From Candidatus Bathyarchaeota archaeon B63 (GTDB lineage: Archaea; Thermoproteota; Bathyarchaeia; Bathyarchaeales; DTEX01), in the NCBI GenBank assembly GCA_001593845.1, contig LUCF01000008.1, positions 1 through 13,879 of the forward strand: 13,879 nt of DNA, written 5' to 3'. The translations under genes and the position numbers were made by a program. Under the pieces are notes generated by a model. That model saw only the letters and a program-made list of their open reading frames with translations, was not told the DNA's origin and did no database searches. Below, one piece after another: positions 1 through 6,897 of this stretch; the first letter of the stretch is position 1, and the number at the start of each line of letters is the position of its first letter.

Positions 1-597
1 GAGCGTGGATATGTCAACGACGACTGTGTCGATGAGCATCTTCTCTATACCGGCGGCTTTAACCCTAGGGAGCAGGGCCTCCAGCACCTTTATCCTCTCG
101 GTTGATGAGACTATGGCCTTGACGCTGTATGTCAGGAGAACTGCGCTCTTCAATCCGACCTCCTCTATCTTCCGGTATATCGGCTCCCTGGTCTCCGGGT
201 TTATCGAGTTGAAGACCACCCTCTCCTTGATCCCGATCTCATCAACGACCTCGAGGGCCCTGACGGCGGCCTCATCTGAGGCGCTGTCGATGAGGATCGG
301 CATCTCAGTCGCGTCAGCCGCGAATCGCAAGTATCTCTCCGCGTTCTCAGGGTTTGTGCAGATAACATCGAGCATCGCGGGAAGCCCGGTTCGGTCTGAG
401 ATCTCCTCGGCCTTGCTTATGAGCCGCTCAGCCTCCTCCCGGTTGAACTCTCCCTTCGCCTCATCCTCAATTGTCTTGTCTCCCTTGTAGAAGATGCTTC
501 CGATCATCACTGTCGGGTTCTCCCCCATCTCCCCGCCGACCTTTACGCCCCCAATCTCAAAGACAACCTGCTTCCTTCCAAACCTGAAGACTTCCAT
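1..597 (-). CDS. mtrH: MtrH-like methyltransferase (tetrahydromethanopterin S-methyltransferase subunit H family), 3' end cut by window
   Basis: The visible 199 codons read as the N-terminal two thirds of the MtrH family; the reading frame is open to the window edge. MtrH transfers a methyl group between methyl-tetrahydromethanopterin and a corrinoid protein. It is part of the Mtr complex in methanogens, but solo homologues serve other methyl-transfer routes. What is seen: the family opening (MEVFRFGRKQVVFEIGGVKV), then PTVMIGSIFY near residue 28, EDEAKGEFNREEA near 43, and the TIM-barrel segments PILIDSASDEA and VVFNSINPET. The ATG at 597 is preceded by a GGTGGAG Shine-Dalgarno-like sequence. 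The gene is divergent from thymidylate kinase. No other Mtr subunit lies within the window, so whether it belongs to a complex or acts alone cannot be told. Family assignment is firm; the exact methyl donor and acceptor are unknown. Confidence 0.88.
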   Translation of the reverse strand, partial: MEVFRFGRKQVVFEIGGVKVGGEMGENPTVMIGSIFYKGDKTIEDEAKGEFNREEAERLISKAEEISDRTGLPAMLDVICTNPENAERYLRFAADATEMPILIDSASDEAAVRALEVVDEIGIKERVVFNSINPETREPIYRKIEEVGLKSAVLLTYSVKAIVSSTERIKVLEALLPRVKAAGIEKMLIDTVVVDISTL

Positions 598-700
598 GGC
601 TCTCCACCCTTCAGTCCGAAATGTCGCCATCCGAGGTATGCATAAGTTCGCCGATCCCCGATAAATCACTTACGAAGAGTGGGCGGCCTCCGCATCCTAA

Positions 701-714
701 GGCTTTTAAAAGCC
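701..714. promoter_or_regulatory. Palindromic TATA box in the mtrH/tmk divergent spacer
   Basis: GGCTTTTAAAAGCC is a perfect 14-bp palindrome with an AT-rich TATA-like core, lying in the 218-bp spacer between the divergent mtrH and tmk genes. Being symmetrical, it could position transcription either way. Placing a start about 25 bp away gives plus-strand initiation near 731-735 and minus-strand initiation near 682, so each leader would be about 80-85 nt. For mtrH there are weaker alternatives closer to the gene (TTTATC near 660-665, TTATGCATA near 639-647). The rest of the spacer shows nothing I can name beyond two tiny reading frames (731-751 and 774-800). Confidence 0.45.
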
Positions 715-815
715 CCTCACATTTCATCTAATGGGCCTGCTTATTGCGTAGAGAAGCATAGGGCAGATCCATCATGAAGCCGAAGAGGCAGTTAGGGTAA
801 TAGGGGAAAAGGCGG

Positions 816-1433
816 ATGACGAGGAAGGGATTCTTCATCTGCATAGAGGGGCTTGACAAGAGCGGGAAGACGACCCAGTCAATCAGGCTCGTTAAGGGCC
901 TCCGTAGGATGGGGTACGATGCAATCTACACATGTGAGCCGAGCGACGGGGAGATCGGGAGGCTCATAAAGAGATGCATCCTCCAACGGGAGAGCCGGGT
1001 CAACGTGATCGTTGAGGCCCTCCTCTTCGCCGCTGACAGGGCTGAGCATACGGAGAGGGTCATCAAGCCGAGCTTAGAGGAGGGAAAAGTCGTCGTCTCG
1101 GATAGGTACCTGTACTCTTCGCTCGCCTATCAGGGAGCAGCCGGGGCAAGCATGAGCTGGATCAGGGAGATCAATAAGGCGGCGGTCAAGCCCGACATTG
1201 CAATATACATAGACGTCCCCGTAGAAGTGATCCTCAGCCGCTGCGGGGGCAGAAAGTCCGTGATGGAGAGGAGGGAGACGCAGGAGAGGGTAAGGGAGAT
1301 CTACCTCAGCCTGGTCCGTGACGGAGAGCTCATCCTCGTCAATGGGGACAGGCCGGTCGAGGAAGCGGCGAGTGAGATAATGAGGATAGTCCTCGAGAAG
1401 CTCAGGGGATTCAGAGGGCGGTCAGCGACCTGA
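816..1433 (+). CDS. tmk: Thymidylate kinase (dTMP kinase)
   Basis: A 205-aa protein of normal length for dTMP kinase (EC 2.7.4.9), which phosphorylates dTMP to dTDP with ATP in the cytoplasm for dTTP supply. Seen in order: a P-loop GLDKSGKTT at residues 12-20, the EPSDGEIGR segment at 41-49, FAADRAEH at 71-78, and the family signature SDRYLYSSLAYQG at 95-107. PDIAIYIDVP follows at 126-135, then a basic lid region (RKSVMERRET, 146-155). The Lys in GLDKSGK replaces the more usual Gly, which is tolerated in the family. An in-frame stop at 798-800 leaves ATG 816 as the only likely start; the ribosome site is weak (AAAAGGCGG just upstream). The 3' end overlaps the end of the opposing hypothetical gene by 23 bp. 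Confidence 0.93.
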   Translation: MTRKGFFICIEGLDKSGKTTQSIRLVKGLRRMGYDAIYTCEPSDGEIGRLIKRCILQRESRVNVIVEALLFAADRAEHTERVIKPSLEEGKVVVSDRYLYSSLAYQGAAGASMSWIREINKAAVKPDIAIYIDVPVEVILSRCGGRKSVMERRETQERVREIYLSLVRDGELILVNGDRPVEEAASEIMRIVLEKLRGFRGRSAT

Positions 1434-1932
1434 GGCTGAGCTGGCCCTCCCCCTCCCGCATGAGATTCAGGCTGATCTTCTCCCCAAGCAGCCTGAGGAG
1501 ATCCTCGATCGGCAGCCTCCTCGTCCCCCTCTCATGGTGAACCCTGATCTCCATGGCTCCAGGCCTGAATGTGAACCTCAGCATGTAATAATCGAACCGG
1601 AGGGGCCTTCTCCTCCCCCCTCTTGACACGTAGTACCTCGCGATCAGGATGAAGTCAAGCGTATCAAGCTTCCTCTCCCTCAGGAGGTTGACCCATCTGC
1701 CCATCTCCTCATCATCGATGAAATTGAACGCAAGCCCGCTGGCCACCCCGATCTCTAGGATCAGGCTTACGCCCTGAGAGGTGAGGGCGGGAGCCTCGAC
1801 TGGCTCCACGCCCATGTTGATCCGGTGGAAGAGGCGGATCAAGGCCCGTTGAAGGGCCTCGCATTCGGCTTCGCATGAGAAGACGGCGACGCCGTGATGA
1901 ACTTTCGGGAAGTCCTCGTATATCCCTTCCAT
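1411..1932 (-). CDS. Unrecognised 173-aa protein downstream of UPF0148
   Basis: I do not recognise the family. The 173-aa product has no signal peptide, membrane segment, cysteine cluster or nucleotide-binding motif that I can see. It looks like a soluble alpha/beta protein: a region with EAECEALQRALIRLFHRI near residues 20-37 that may be helical, a charged middle part (EEMGRWVNLLRERKLDTL), and a beta-like stretch with alternating hydrophobic and basic residues (RPLRFDYYMLRFTFRPGAME, then IRVHHERGTRRLP). Codon use matches the neighbours, rich in AGG and ATA. The gene lies 26 bp after the UPF0148 gene on the same strand and is probably cotranscribed with it. The ATG at 1932 has GGAAG close upstream. 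Its 3' end overlaps that of tmk by 23 bp. That it is a real gene rests on the gene spacing and coherent sequence, not on a known family. Confidence 0.72.
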   Translation of the reverse strand: MEGIYEDFPKVHHGVAVFSCEAECEALQRALIRLFHRINMGVEPVEAPALTSQGVSLILEIGVASGLAFNFIDDEEMGRWVNLLRERKLDTLDFILIARYYVSRGGRRRPLRFDYYMLRFTFRPGAMEIRVHHERGTRRLPIEDLLRLLGEKISLNLMREGEGQLSLRSLTAL

Positions 1933-1958
1933 ACTTCCGGATCGACGCCCCTCAGCCC

Positions 1959-2315
1959 CTACCTTTTCCTGAGCGCCCTGATGCCCTTCAGGTTCTCGAG
2001 GAGGCCGGATAGGAGGAGGCTCAGCTGACGGAGCTCCTCGGGGTCATTGGCGCCCCTCATCCTCTCGTTGATCTCCATCATCTTCACCATTATAGTCTCC
2101 TCAACCATGCTCAGCGCGGCGAGGTGCTGAGCCTCATCCGCCTCCCCCTCCTCCTTTACGACTATCACCCTCTTCTCGCACTGTCCACACCAGAGGTCGC
2201 CGTTCTTAAGTCTGAAGAGGGGGGAGGAGCATGCTGGGCATGAGAGGCTCGTGAGCGTCGCGCCTGACCGAAGCAGGTCGGTCATTGATCTCAGCTCATT
2301 ACTCTCCTCGGACAA
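1959..2315 (-). CDS. UPF0148 family zinc-ribbon protein (Sjogren's syndrome/scleroderma autoantigen 1 type)
   Basis: A 118-aa protein of the UPF0148/autoantigen p27 family, whose molecular role in archaea is not established. The family hallmark is clear: MTDLLRSGATLTSLSCPACS followed by PLFRLKNGDLWC. This gives a single zinc ribbon with cysteines at residues 26, 29, 43 and 46 (CPAC and CGQC). A charged linker (KEEGEADEAQ) follows, then a long amphipathic helical tail (residues about 65-118, possibly coiled coil). The chosen start is TTG at 2315. A TATA box at 2356-2365 would put the transcript start near 2335, and no ATG in frame lies between; the next in-frame ATG (2285) would remove 10 residues and has no well-spaced ribosome site. 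It is the first gene of a likely two-gene unit with the unrecognised gene after it. Confidence 0.85.
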   Translation of the reverse strand: MSEESNELRSMTDLLRSGATLTSLSCPACSSPLFRLKNGDLWCGQCEKRVIVVKEEGEADEAQHLAALSMVEETIMVKMMEINERMRGANDPEELRQLSLLLSGLLENLKGIRALRKR

Positions 2316-2355
2316 ACCGCAGCCCCATGATTCTACATGTCTCCTCGACTAATAA

Positions 2356-2365
2356 GGTTTAAACC
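2356..2365 (-). promoter_or_regulatory. TATA box for the UPF0148 gene
   Basis: GGTTTAAACC is a 10-bp palindrome in the 81-bp spacer between the DUF1922 gene and the UPF0148 gene. On the minus strand it predicts initiation about 25 bp downstream, near 2335, leaving a leader of about 20 nt before the TTG at 2315. The position fits a standard archaeal promoter. Confidence 0.5.
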
Positions 2366-2371
2366 GTGAAT

Positions 2372-2403
2372 GCCGGATGTCCGGCGCCTCTGAGGCTCAG
2401 AGG
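2372..2403 (-). terminator. Two adjacent hairpins at the end of the lys operon
   Basis: Two back-to-back inverted repeats lie at the 3' end of the DUF1922 gene. CCTCTGA/TCAGAGG (7-bp arms, 3-nt loop, 2387-2403) spans the stop codon. GCCGGA/TCCGGC (6-bp arms, 2-nt loop, 2372-2385) follows. No long T tract comes after them on the minus strand, only a short T-rich stretch that is also the next gene's TATA box. They may end the lysW operon transcript or protect its 3' end. This is a structural observation; the terminator role is inferred. Confidence 0.35.
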
Positions 2404-2627
2404 GGCCGCTCTGAACGGGTCTTCCCACGAATCCGCCGCCTCATCTTGTACTCCTCAACGGCCTCCCTCGCCGCCCTGGCGTTCTCAGCCCTTAGGAGTA
2501 TGCGGGTCTCAGCCGGGTCCAGACGGATCAGAACTCCACAGTAGAAGCACCTCGCCGTCTTCTGGCCTTCGGCGGCGTATCTGGGAACGCCGCACCTCGG
2601 ACAGGCGAAGACTATGTATCTGCCCAA
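2397..2627 (-). CDS. DUF1922-type small zinc-ribbon protein
   Basis: A 76-aa protein resembling the archaeal DUF1922 family (Methanothermobacter MTH1184 type), of unknown function. Seen: an N-terminal YIVFACPRCGVPRYAAEGQK and then ARCFYCG, giving CxxC pairs at residues 9/12 and 27/30 that can hold one zinc. After this comes a short beta strand and a basic helix ending RRRIRGKTRSERPL, which could contact nucleic acid (inference). The TTG start at 2627 is supported by a strong GAGGAGG ribosome site about 10 nt upstream, and there is no ATG. It lies 51 bp after lysK on the same strand with no clear promoter between, so it is probably the last gene of the lysW operon. This may be accidental, since the family is not known to act in amino-acid synthesis. 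Confidence 0.78.
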   Translation of the reverse strand: MGRYIVFACPRCGVPRYAAEGQKTARCFYCGVLIRLDPAETRILLRAENARAAREAVEEYKMRRRIRGKTRSERPL

Positions 2628-2678
2628 ACCGCGGGAACCTCCTCGGCCCCTCTGATTCCCAGCTGGTCTCCCCAGTAT

Positions 2679-3785
2679 TTATGGGGCCTCTGCCAGGATC
2701 TTCTCGACAGCCCTCGTGTATACGCGTATGCTCATCAAGAACTCTTGGATATCGATGTACTCCATGCTGGTGTGGCTCAGCCTGGAGTCCCCGGGGCCAT
2801 AAGTCGCGACTGGGACGCCTACTTCCCTTCCGAATATGTTCATATCCCCGGTGCCGGTCTTCCGCAGAAGCCTAGCAGGTTTCCCGGTCACCTCGAGGAT
2901 CGCCTCTCTCAGAGCCTTCATCACTTTGGTGTCCCTCCCAGCGACGAAGGGCTCAACCCTATCCAAGATGCGGGTTGAGACTGAGACGGGTTCCCTCCCA
3001 TCCAGGAACTCCTGTATGGGCTTCCCGATTATCCTTATGGCCTCTTCTGAGCTTATCTTGGGAGGCAGCCTCAAATCGACCTCTAGTAGGCATCTGTCTG
3101 GCACGCCTCCCGTCGTCCTCCGGCTTCTGATCCCGGTTAGGGAAGCTGAGAGCGAGTAGAAGACCCCATGGGGAGACCTGTACTCCTCGCATCTACCCTT
3201 TATCAGCCTCCAAAGCTCATAGGCCTCCTCAACTGCGTTCCTGTAGAGGTGCTGGGCGCCGACATGCCCAGTTGAGGTTCGGACGGTCAGCTCCAGCTTG
3301 ACTGAGCCCTTATAGGCGAAGGTTACGTTTCCCAGACCGCTTGGCTCCCCGAATATTGCGCATCCAACCCCGAGGTTCTCCCTGATCAGCTGGCGGATCC
3401 CCCTCGCCTCCCCCTCCTCATCCACGACCCCAGCGACTATGACCTTGCCATGATCATCCAGTTTCGTACTGAGAGCCGCGGCGGCCGAGATCATCGCGGC
3501 TAGGGAGGACTTCGCATCCACCGCGCCCCTACCGTAGAGGCGGCCGTCCCTCAGCCGAACGGGGATCCATCCCCTGACAGTATCGATGTGGCCGCAGAGG
3601 AGCACCGTGAATCCACCGGACCCAGCCTCCCCATATACGTTCCCAGCCCCGTCCCTCCGAACCCCTCTTAAGCCCAGCCCCGCCATCTCATCCTCGAGGA
3701 GATCTGCGAGCCTCTCCTCTCTCCCGGTTGGGCTGTAGACCTCGAGCATACGGCGGAGGAGGCTGACTGATTCTTCATCCTTCAT
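2679..3785 (-). CDS. lysK: LysK: [LysW]-lysine/[LysW]-ornithine hydrolase (M20 metallopeptidase family)
   Basis: Last step of the LysW pathway: it cuts the isopeptide bond to the carrier protein and frees lysine or ornithine. The 368-aa protein is of the M20/ArgE-DapE family. Metal and catalytic residues are visible in order: H66 and D68 in CGHIDTV, D90 in GRGAVDAKSS, the E123-E124 pair in VDEEGEARG, E147 in FGEPSG, and H338 in SRLSHTSMEYI near the C-terminus. The dimerisation (lid) domain sits between about 155 and 270 (AYKGSVKLELTV, STGHVGA). All motifs are intact. The ATG at 3785 follows lysJ by 29 bp with GGGATC as a weak ribosome site. Its place in the lysW operon makes it LysK rather than a bacterial ArgE or DapE; whether it acts on ornithine, lysine or both is not visible. 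Confidence 0.93.
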   Translation of the reverse strand: MKDEESVSLLRRMLEVYSPTGREERLADLLEDEMAGLGLRGVRRDGAGNVYGEAGSGGFTVLLCGHIDTVRGWIPVRLRDGRLYGRGAVDAKSSLAAMISAAAALSTKLDDHGKVIVAGVVDEEGEARGIRQLIRENLGVGCAIFGEPSGLGNVTFAYKGSVKLELTVRTSTGHVGAQHLYRNAVEEAYELWRLIKGRCEEYRSPHGVFYSLSASLTGIRSRRTTGGVPDRCLLEVDLRLPPKISSEEAIRIIGKPIQEFLDGREPVSVSTRILDRVEPFVAGRDTKVMKALREAILEVTGKPARLLRKTGTGDMNIFGREVGVPVATYGPGDSRLSHTSMEYIDIQEFLMSIRVYTRAVEKILAEAP

Positions 3786-3814
3786 GATGATCCCACGGAT
3801 TTAGGCGATCTCAT

Positions 3815-5032
3815 TCATGCAGAGGGGGCCTTCCCCTCCTCTAGGCTCCTCTCCTCATCGGCGAAGATCCCCTCGAGTATCTCGGCTGCCCTCGCGAGAT
3901 GCTTGGATTCTATTACCAGAGGGGGGAGGAAGCGGATAACGTTTCTCCCAGAATAGAGGAGGATGAGGCCCTCCTCCAGGGCCCTAAGCAGGACGCGGCG
4001 GATGGGAAGCCTGGACTCAAGCCCGATCATCAGCCCTAACCCCCGCACCTCCCTCAGAACCTCGAATTCTTCAACCATCCCCCGGAGAAGCCTCATGAAG
4101 TACCTCCCGAGGGACTCAGCCCTCCCGCAGAGGTCCTCCTCCAGGATGATGTCGATCGTTGCTGAGGCGGCGGCGCATGCCAGGGGGTTCCCCCCGAACG
4201 TGCTCGTATGCTCACCCGTCCTGAGGGAGCTGATTATCTCATCCCTCCCAAGAGTTGCGCCGATGGGTAGCCCCCCACCCATCGCCTTCGCGACGCACAT
4301 GATGTCCGGCGTAACATTCCAGTGCTGGGACGCCCACATCCTCCCCGTCCTGCCGAATCCCGTCTGAACCTCGTCGAAGATTAGGGTGACGCCTCGGTCA
4401 TCGCATATCTCCCTCAGCCCCTCAAGGTAGCCTTCCGGGGGTAGGTGCACGCCGCCCTCCCCCTGTATGGGCTCGAGTATGACGGCCGCCGCCCTCTCCG
4501 TTATCGCCTCCTCAGCCCTCTCCAGCCTTCCATAAGGGATGAACCTGAAGTTCTTCGATATGAGCGGCTCGAAGGGCCTCCTGTACTTGGGGTTCCACGT
4601 CGCTGAGAGGGAGCCAGCCGTCTTCCCATGGTATCCCCTCACCATGCTTATTATCTCGCTTCTCCCCGTGTACTTGATGGCCGCCTTCAGGGCGCACTCC
4701 ACAGCCTCCGTCCCGCTGTTGCAGAGGAAGGCCCTCTCCAGCCCCTTAGGGCTTATCTTCACGAGTTTCTCGAGGAGCTCAGCCCTCCTGTCATTGTAGA
4801 ATGAGCCGTGGCATGTTATGAGGGTCTGAGACTGCTTCCGGATGGCCTCCACAACCCGTGGGTGGCAGTGGCCTACGAGGCTGACCCCGTACCCGCCCAT
4901 GCAGTCTATGTACTCCTTTCCCTCAGCGTCGTATACGAGGGCCCCCTTCCCACGTACTATGCTGACTGGGAATTTCTGGTATACCCCGGCGAGATGCTTA
5001 TCCTCAGCCCTTAATATCCATTCGTCACCCAA
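3815..5032 (-). CDS. lysJ: LysJ/ArgD: [LysW]-aminoadipate/glutamate semialdehyde aminotransferase
   Basis: A class III PLP-dependent aminotransferase of 405 aa, which converts the carrier-bound semialdehyde to the amine using glutamate as donor. Seen: the cofactor-phosphate motif NSGTEAVE at 105-112, D220 in LIFDEVQTGFGRTGRM (pyridine-nitrogen contact), the Schiff-base lysine K249 in CVAKAMGGGLPIGA, and TSTFGGNPLACAA at 276-288. The protein is complete. The start is taken as TTG at 5032, because no in-frame ATG occurs until well into the conserved domain. This TTG overlaps the end of lysZ by 8 nt (TTGGGTGA), a sign of translational coupling. The family also includes ornithine and acetylornithine aminotransferases; the operon decides in favour of the LysW pathway. 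Confidence 0.93.
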   Translation of the reverse strand: MGDEWILRAEDKHLAGVYQKFPVSIVRGKGALVYDAEGKEYIDCMGGYGVSLVGHCHPRVVEAIRKQSQTLITCHGSFYNDRRAELLEKLVKISPKGLERAFLCNSGTEAVECALKAAIKYTGRSEIISMVRGYHGKTAGSLSATWNPKYRRPFEPLISKNFRFIPYGRLERAEEAITERAAAVILEPIQGEGGVHLPPEGYLEGLREICDDRGVTLIFDEVQTGFGRTGRMWASQHWNVTPDIMCVAKAMGGGLPIGATLGRDEIISSLRTGEHTSTFGGNPLACAAASATIDIILEEDLCGRAESLGRYFMRLLRGMVEEFEVLREVRGLGLMIGLESRLPIRRVLLRALEEGLILLYSGRNVIRFLPPLVIESKHLARAAEILEGIFADEERSLEEGKAPSA

Positions 5033-5831
5033 CTGTGATCACTGTTCCAGCCTCGTGGCTCAGGGCCTTCATCACCGGCTCATCGATGAAGCCCGAGGAG
5101 ATTATTGCCTCCCCCACCCCTCCCCTGAGGGCCTCAACGGAGGCAAGGAGCTTCTTGTCCATTCCCGGCCCCACCCTATGCAGCAGATCCTCAGCCTCCC
5201 CCAGCGTCAGCCTCTTTAAGTACTTCCCGTCCGCCATTACCCCCTCGACGTCTGTGAGGAAGACCAGCCTATCAGCCTTCAGGGCCGCCGCTATGCTCGC
5301 CGCCGCCCTGTCGGAGTCAACATTGAGGAGCTCATCCTCCTCCCCCAAGGCGACAGGCGCGACGACCGGCAGGCATCCACATCCAAGCAGGGCCTTAAGG
5401 ACAAGGGTGTTCACGCATGTTATCTTGCCCGTGAAGCCTCCCTCGATTATCCTCCTTCTGCCCCGTTCATCGATTATTATTAGCCTCTTCTTCCGCTTCG
5501 CCCTTAGGATCTCACCGTCGATCCCCGCCAGCCCCACAGCCCTTAAGCCGCGGCTTATTAGCTGCTGAACTATCGCCTTGTTGATCCTCCCAGCCATGAC
5601 CATCGTGTAGATCTCCACGGTCTCCCTGTCCGTGTATCGGCTCCTTATACCGCTCGGCGATGTGATGAAGACCTGCCTCTTTCCGAGCTTCTCCGCTATG
5701 GATGTGACCTCGTCCCCCCCGCCGTGAACGATGATGAGCCTGTCGCGGAGGAGCAGCCGCCCCAGATCATTTATGAGCGGGTCTCCCATGCCCCTCCTGT
5801 ATATGTCGCCGCCCATCTTCAGGACTATCAT
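5025..5831 (-). CDS. lysZ: LysZ: [LysW]-aminoadipate/glutamate kinase
   Basis: Amino-acid kinase family protein of 268 aa, related to ArgB, that phosphorylates the side-chain carboxylate of LysW-bound aminoadipate or glutamate. Seen: the N-terminal LKMGG with K5, the phosphate-binding VHGGGDE at 35-41, and SPSGIRSRYTDRET at 58-71 (an arginine-rich loop that differs from bacterial ArgB and fits the carrier-linked substrate). GLAGIDG follows near 100, then NVDSDRAAA at 170-178 and the nucleotide-binding FLTDVEGVM at 191-199. The compact length without an N-terminal regulatory helix suggests it is not the arginine-inhibited hexameric form of ArgB (inference). The ATG at 5831 lies 13 bp after lysY; the 3' end overlaps lysJ by 8 nt. 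Confidence 0.93.
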   Translation of the reverse strand: MIVLKMGGDIYRRGMGDPLINDLGRLLLRDRLIIVHGGGDEVTSIAEKLGKRQVFITSPSGIRSRYTDRETVEIYTMVMAGRINKAIVQQLISRGLRAVGLAGIDGEILRAKRKKRLIIIDERGRRRIIEGGFTGKITCVNTLVLKALLGCGCLPVVAPVALGEEDELLNVDSDRAAASIAAALKADRLVFLTDVEGVMADGKYLKRLTLGEAEDLLHRVGPGMDKKLLASVEALRGGVGEAIISSGFIDEPVMKALSHEAGTVITVG

Positions 5832-5844
5832 CAGCTCTCCCCTC

Positions 5845-6897
5845 TCAGATGGGATGTAGGCCGGTGTCCCAGAGCCCCTCAGCCTCAGGCCACCCCATCA
5901 TTATGTTCATGTCCTGAACGGCCGTCCCAGCCGCTCCCTTCATGAGGTTATCCAGGGCGGAGAGGAGGACGAGTCGGCTGTGATCATCATCCAGCTCGAA
6001 TCCCAGATCGCAGTAGTTCGAGCCGACCACGATCTTGGGGTCAGGATACCTATAGATCCCCCTGGCCTCCCGGACAAGCCTGATGAAGGGCTCATCCCTG
6101 TAGAAGCCGCGGTAGATCCTCCAAACATCGATCATGGAGAGCGGATCAACCAGAAAGACATGGCAGGTCGCGAGGATCCCGCGGACCATATTGACTGAGT
6201 GGGCGGACATGGCGACTGAGACCTCCCCGCCCGCCAGGATTCTTAGCTCCTGCTCTATCTCCGCTGTATGCCTGTGGCCGACGGGCTTGTAGGGCCTCAC
6301 CACGCCGTAGTGTTCAGGATGATGAGAGGCCAATGTAGGCTTGGCTCCCCCACCAGAAGACCCAACCTTGAAATCGGCAACTATACGGTTCCTCTCTATC
6401 TTTCCAGACTTGACTATCGGCGCAAGGGCGAGTATCGCTGCCGCCGCCATGCATCCCGGGCATGCTACGAGCTGGGCGTCCCTGATCTCCCTCCTATGGA
6501 TCTCCGGAAGCCCATATACCGCCTTCTCCAGGAGCTCCGGGCATCTATGCTGCATGCCATACCACTTAACGTAGGCATGTGGATCCTTCAGTCTGAAGTC
6601 GGCGCTCGTATCGATGACCCTTACGCCTGATTCGAGTATCTGAGGCGTCAGGGATGAGGAGACGCCATGCGGGGTTGAGACGAAGAGGAGATCGCACTCA
6701 TCGGTTATCTTCGATGGGTCAGGCGGAACGAACTTCATCTTCGTCAGCCCCCTAAGGTTCGGGTGGACCCTATGGATGAAATCCCCAGCCCTGCTGCTCG
6801 AGGTGGCCAATGAGACCTCGACCCTCGGATGCCTAAGGAGGAGGCGGAGGAGCTCCCCGCCTACATATCCGGAGGCGCCCAGTATGCCGACCTTCAC
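5845..6897 (-). CDS. lysY: LysY: [LysW]-aminoadipate/glutamate 6/5-phosphate reductase
   Basis: NADPH-dependent reductase of 350 aa of the ArgC family; it reduces the carrier-bound acyl phosphate to the semialdehyde. Seen: the Rossmann motif GILGASGYVGGE at residues 4-15, STPHGVS in the cofactor domain, IDTSADFRLKD at 95-105, and the active-site cysteine in ACPGCM (C149 aligns with the catalytic Cys of NPGCY-type ArgC). KVGSSGGG follows near 177, then VGHRHTAEIEQEL with H208 and H210 of the catalytic site. GSNYCDLGFE and the C-terminal LDNLMKGAAGTAVQ are also typical. The start is GTG at 6897, overlapping the lysX stop by four bases (GTGA), a classic coupling arrangement. The protein appears intact. 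Confidence 0.94.
   Translation of the reverse strand: MKVGILGASGYVGGELLRLLLRHPRVEVSLATSSSRAGDFIHRVHPNLRGLTKMKFVPPDPSKITDECDLLFVSTPHGVSSSLTPQILESGVRVIDTSADFRLKDPHAYVKWYGMQHRCPELLEKAVYGLPEIHRREIRDAQLVACPGCMAAAAILALAPIVKSGKIERNRIVADFKVGSSGGGAKPTLASHHPEHYGVVRPYKPVGHRHTAEIEQELRILAGGEVSVAMSAHSVNMVRGILATCHVFLVDPLSMIDVWRIYRGFYRDEPFIRLVREARGIYRYPDPKIVVGSNYCDLGFELDDDHSRLVLLSALDNLMKGAAGTAVQDMNIMMGWPEAEGLWDTGLHPI

Noticed and set aside
5..490. Long open frame on the plus strand at the left edge
   Set aside because: It lies wholly opposite the MtrH-like gene, whose minus-strand translation matches a known family; the plus product is Ser-rich with no family resemblance.
598..815. Possible tRNA or C/D box RNA in the mtrH/tmk spacer
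   Set aside because: No cloverleaf, T-loop consensus or paired C and D boxes could be found.
2366..3192. Several plus-strand open frames opposite lysK and the DUF1922 gene
   Set aside because: They sit antisense to genes with intact catalytic or zinc-binding motifs and show no recognisable domains.
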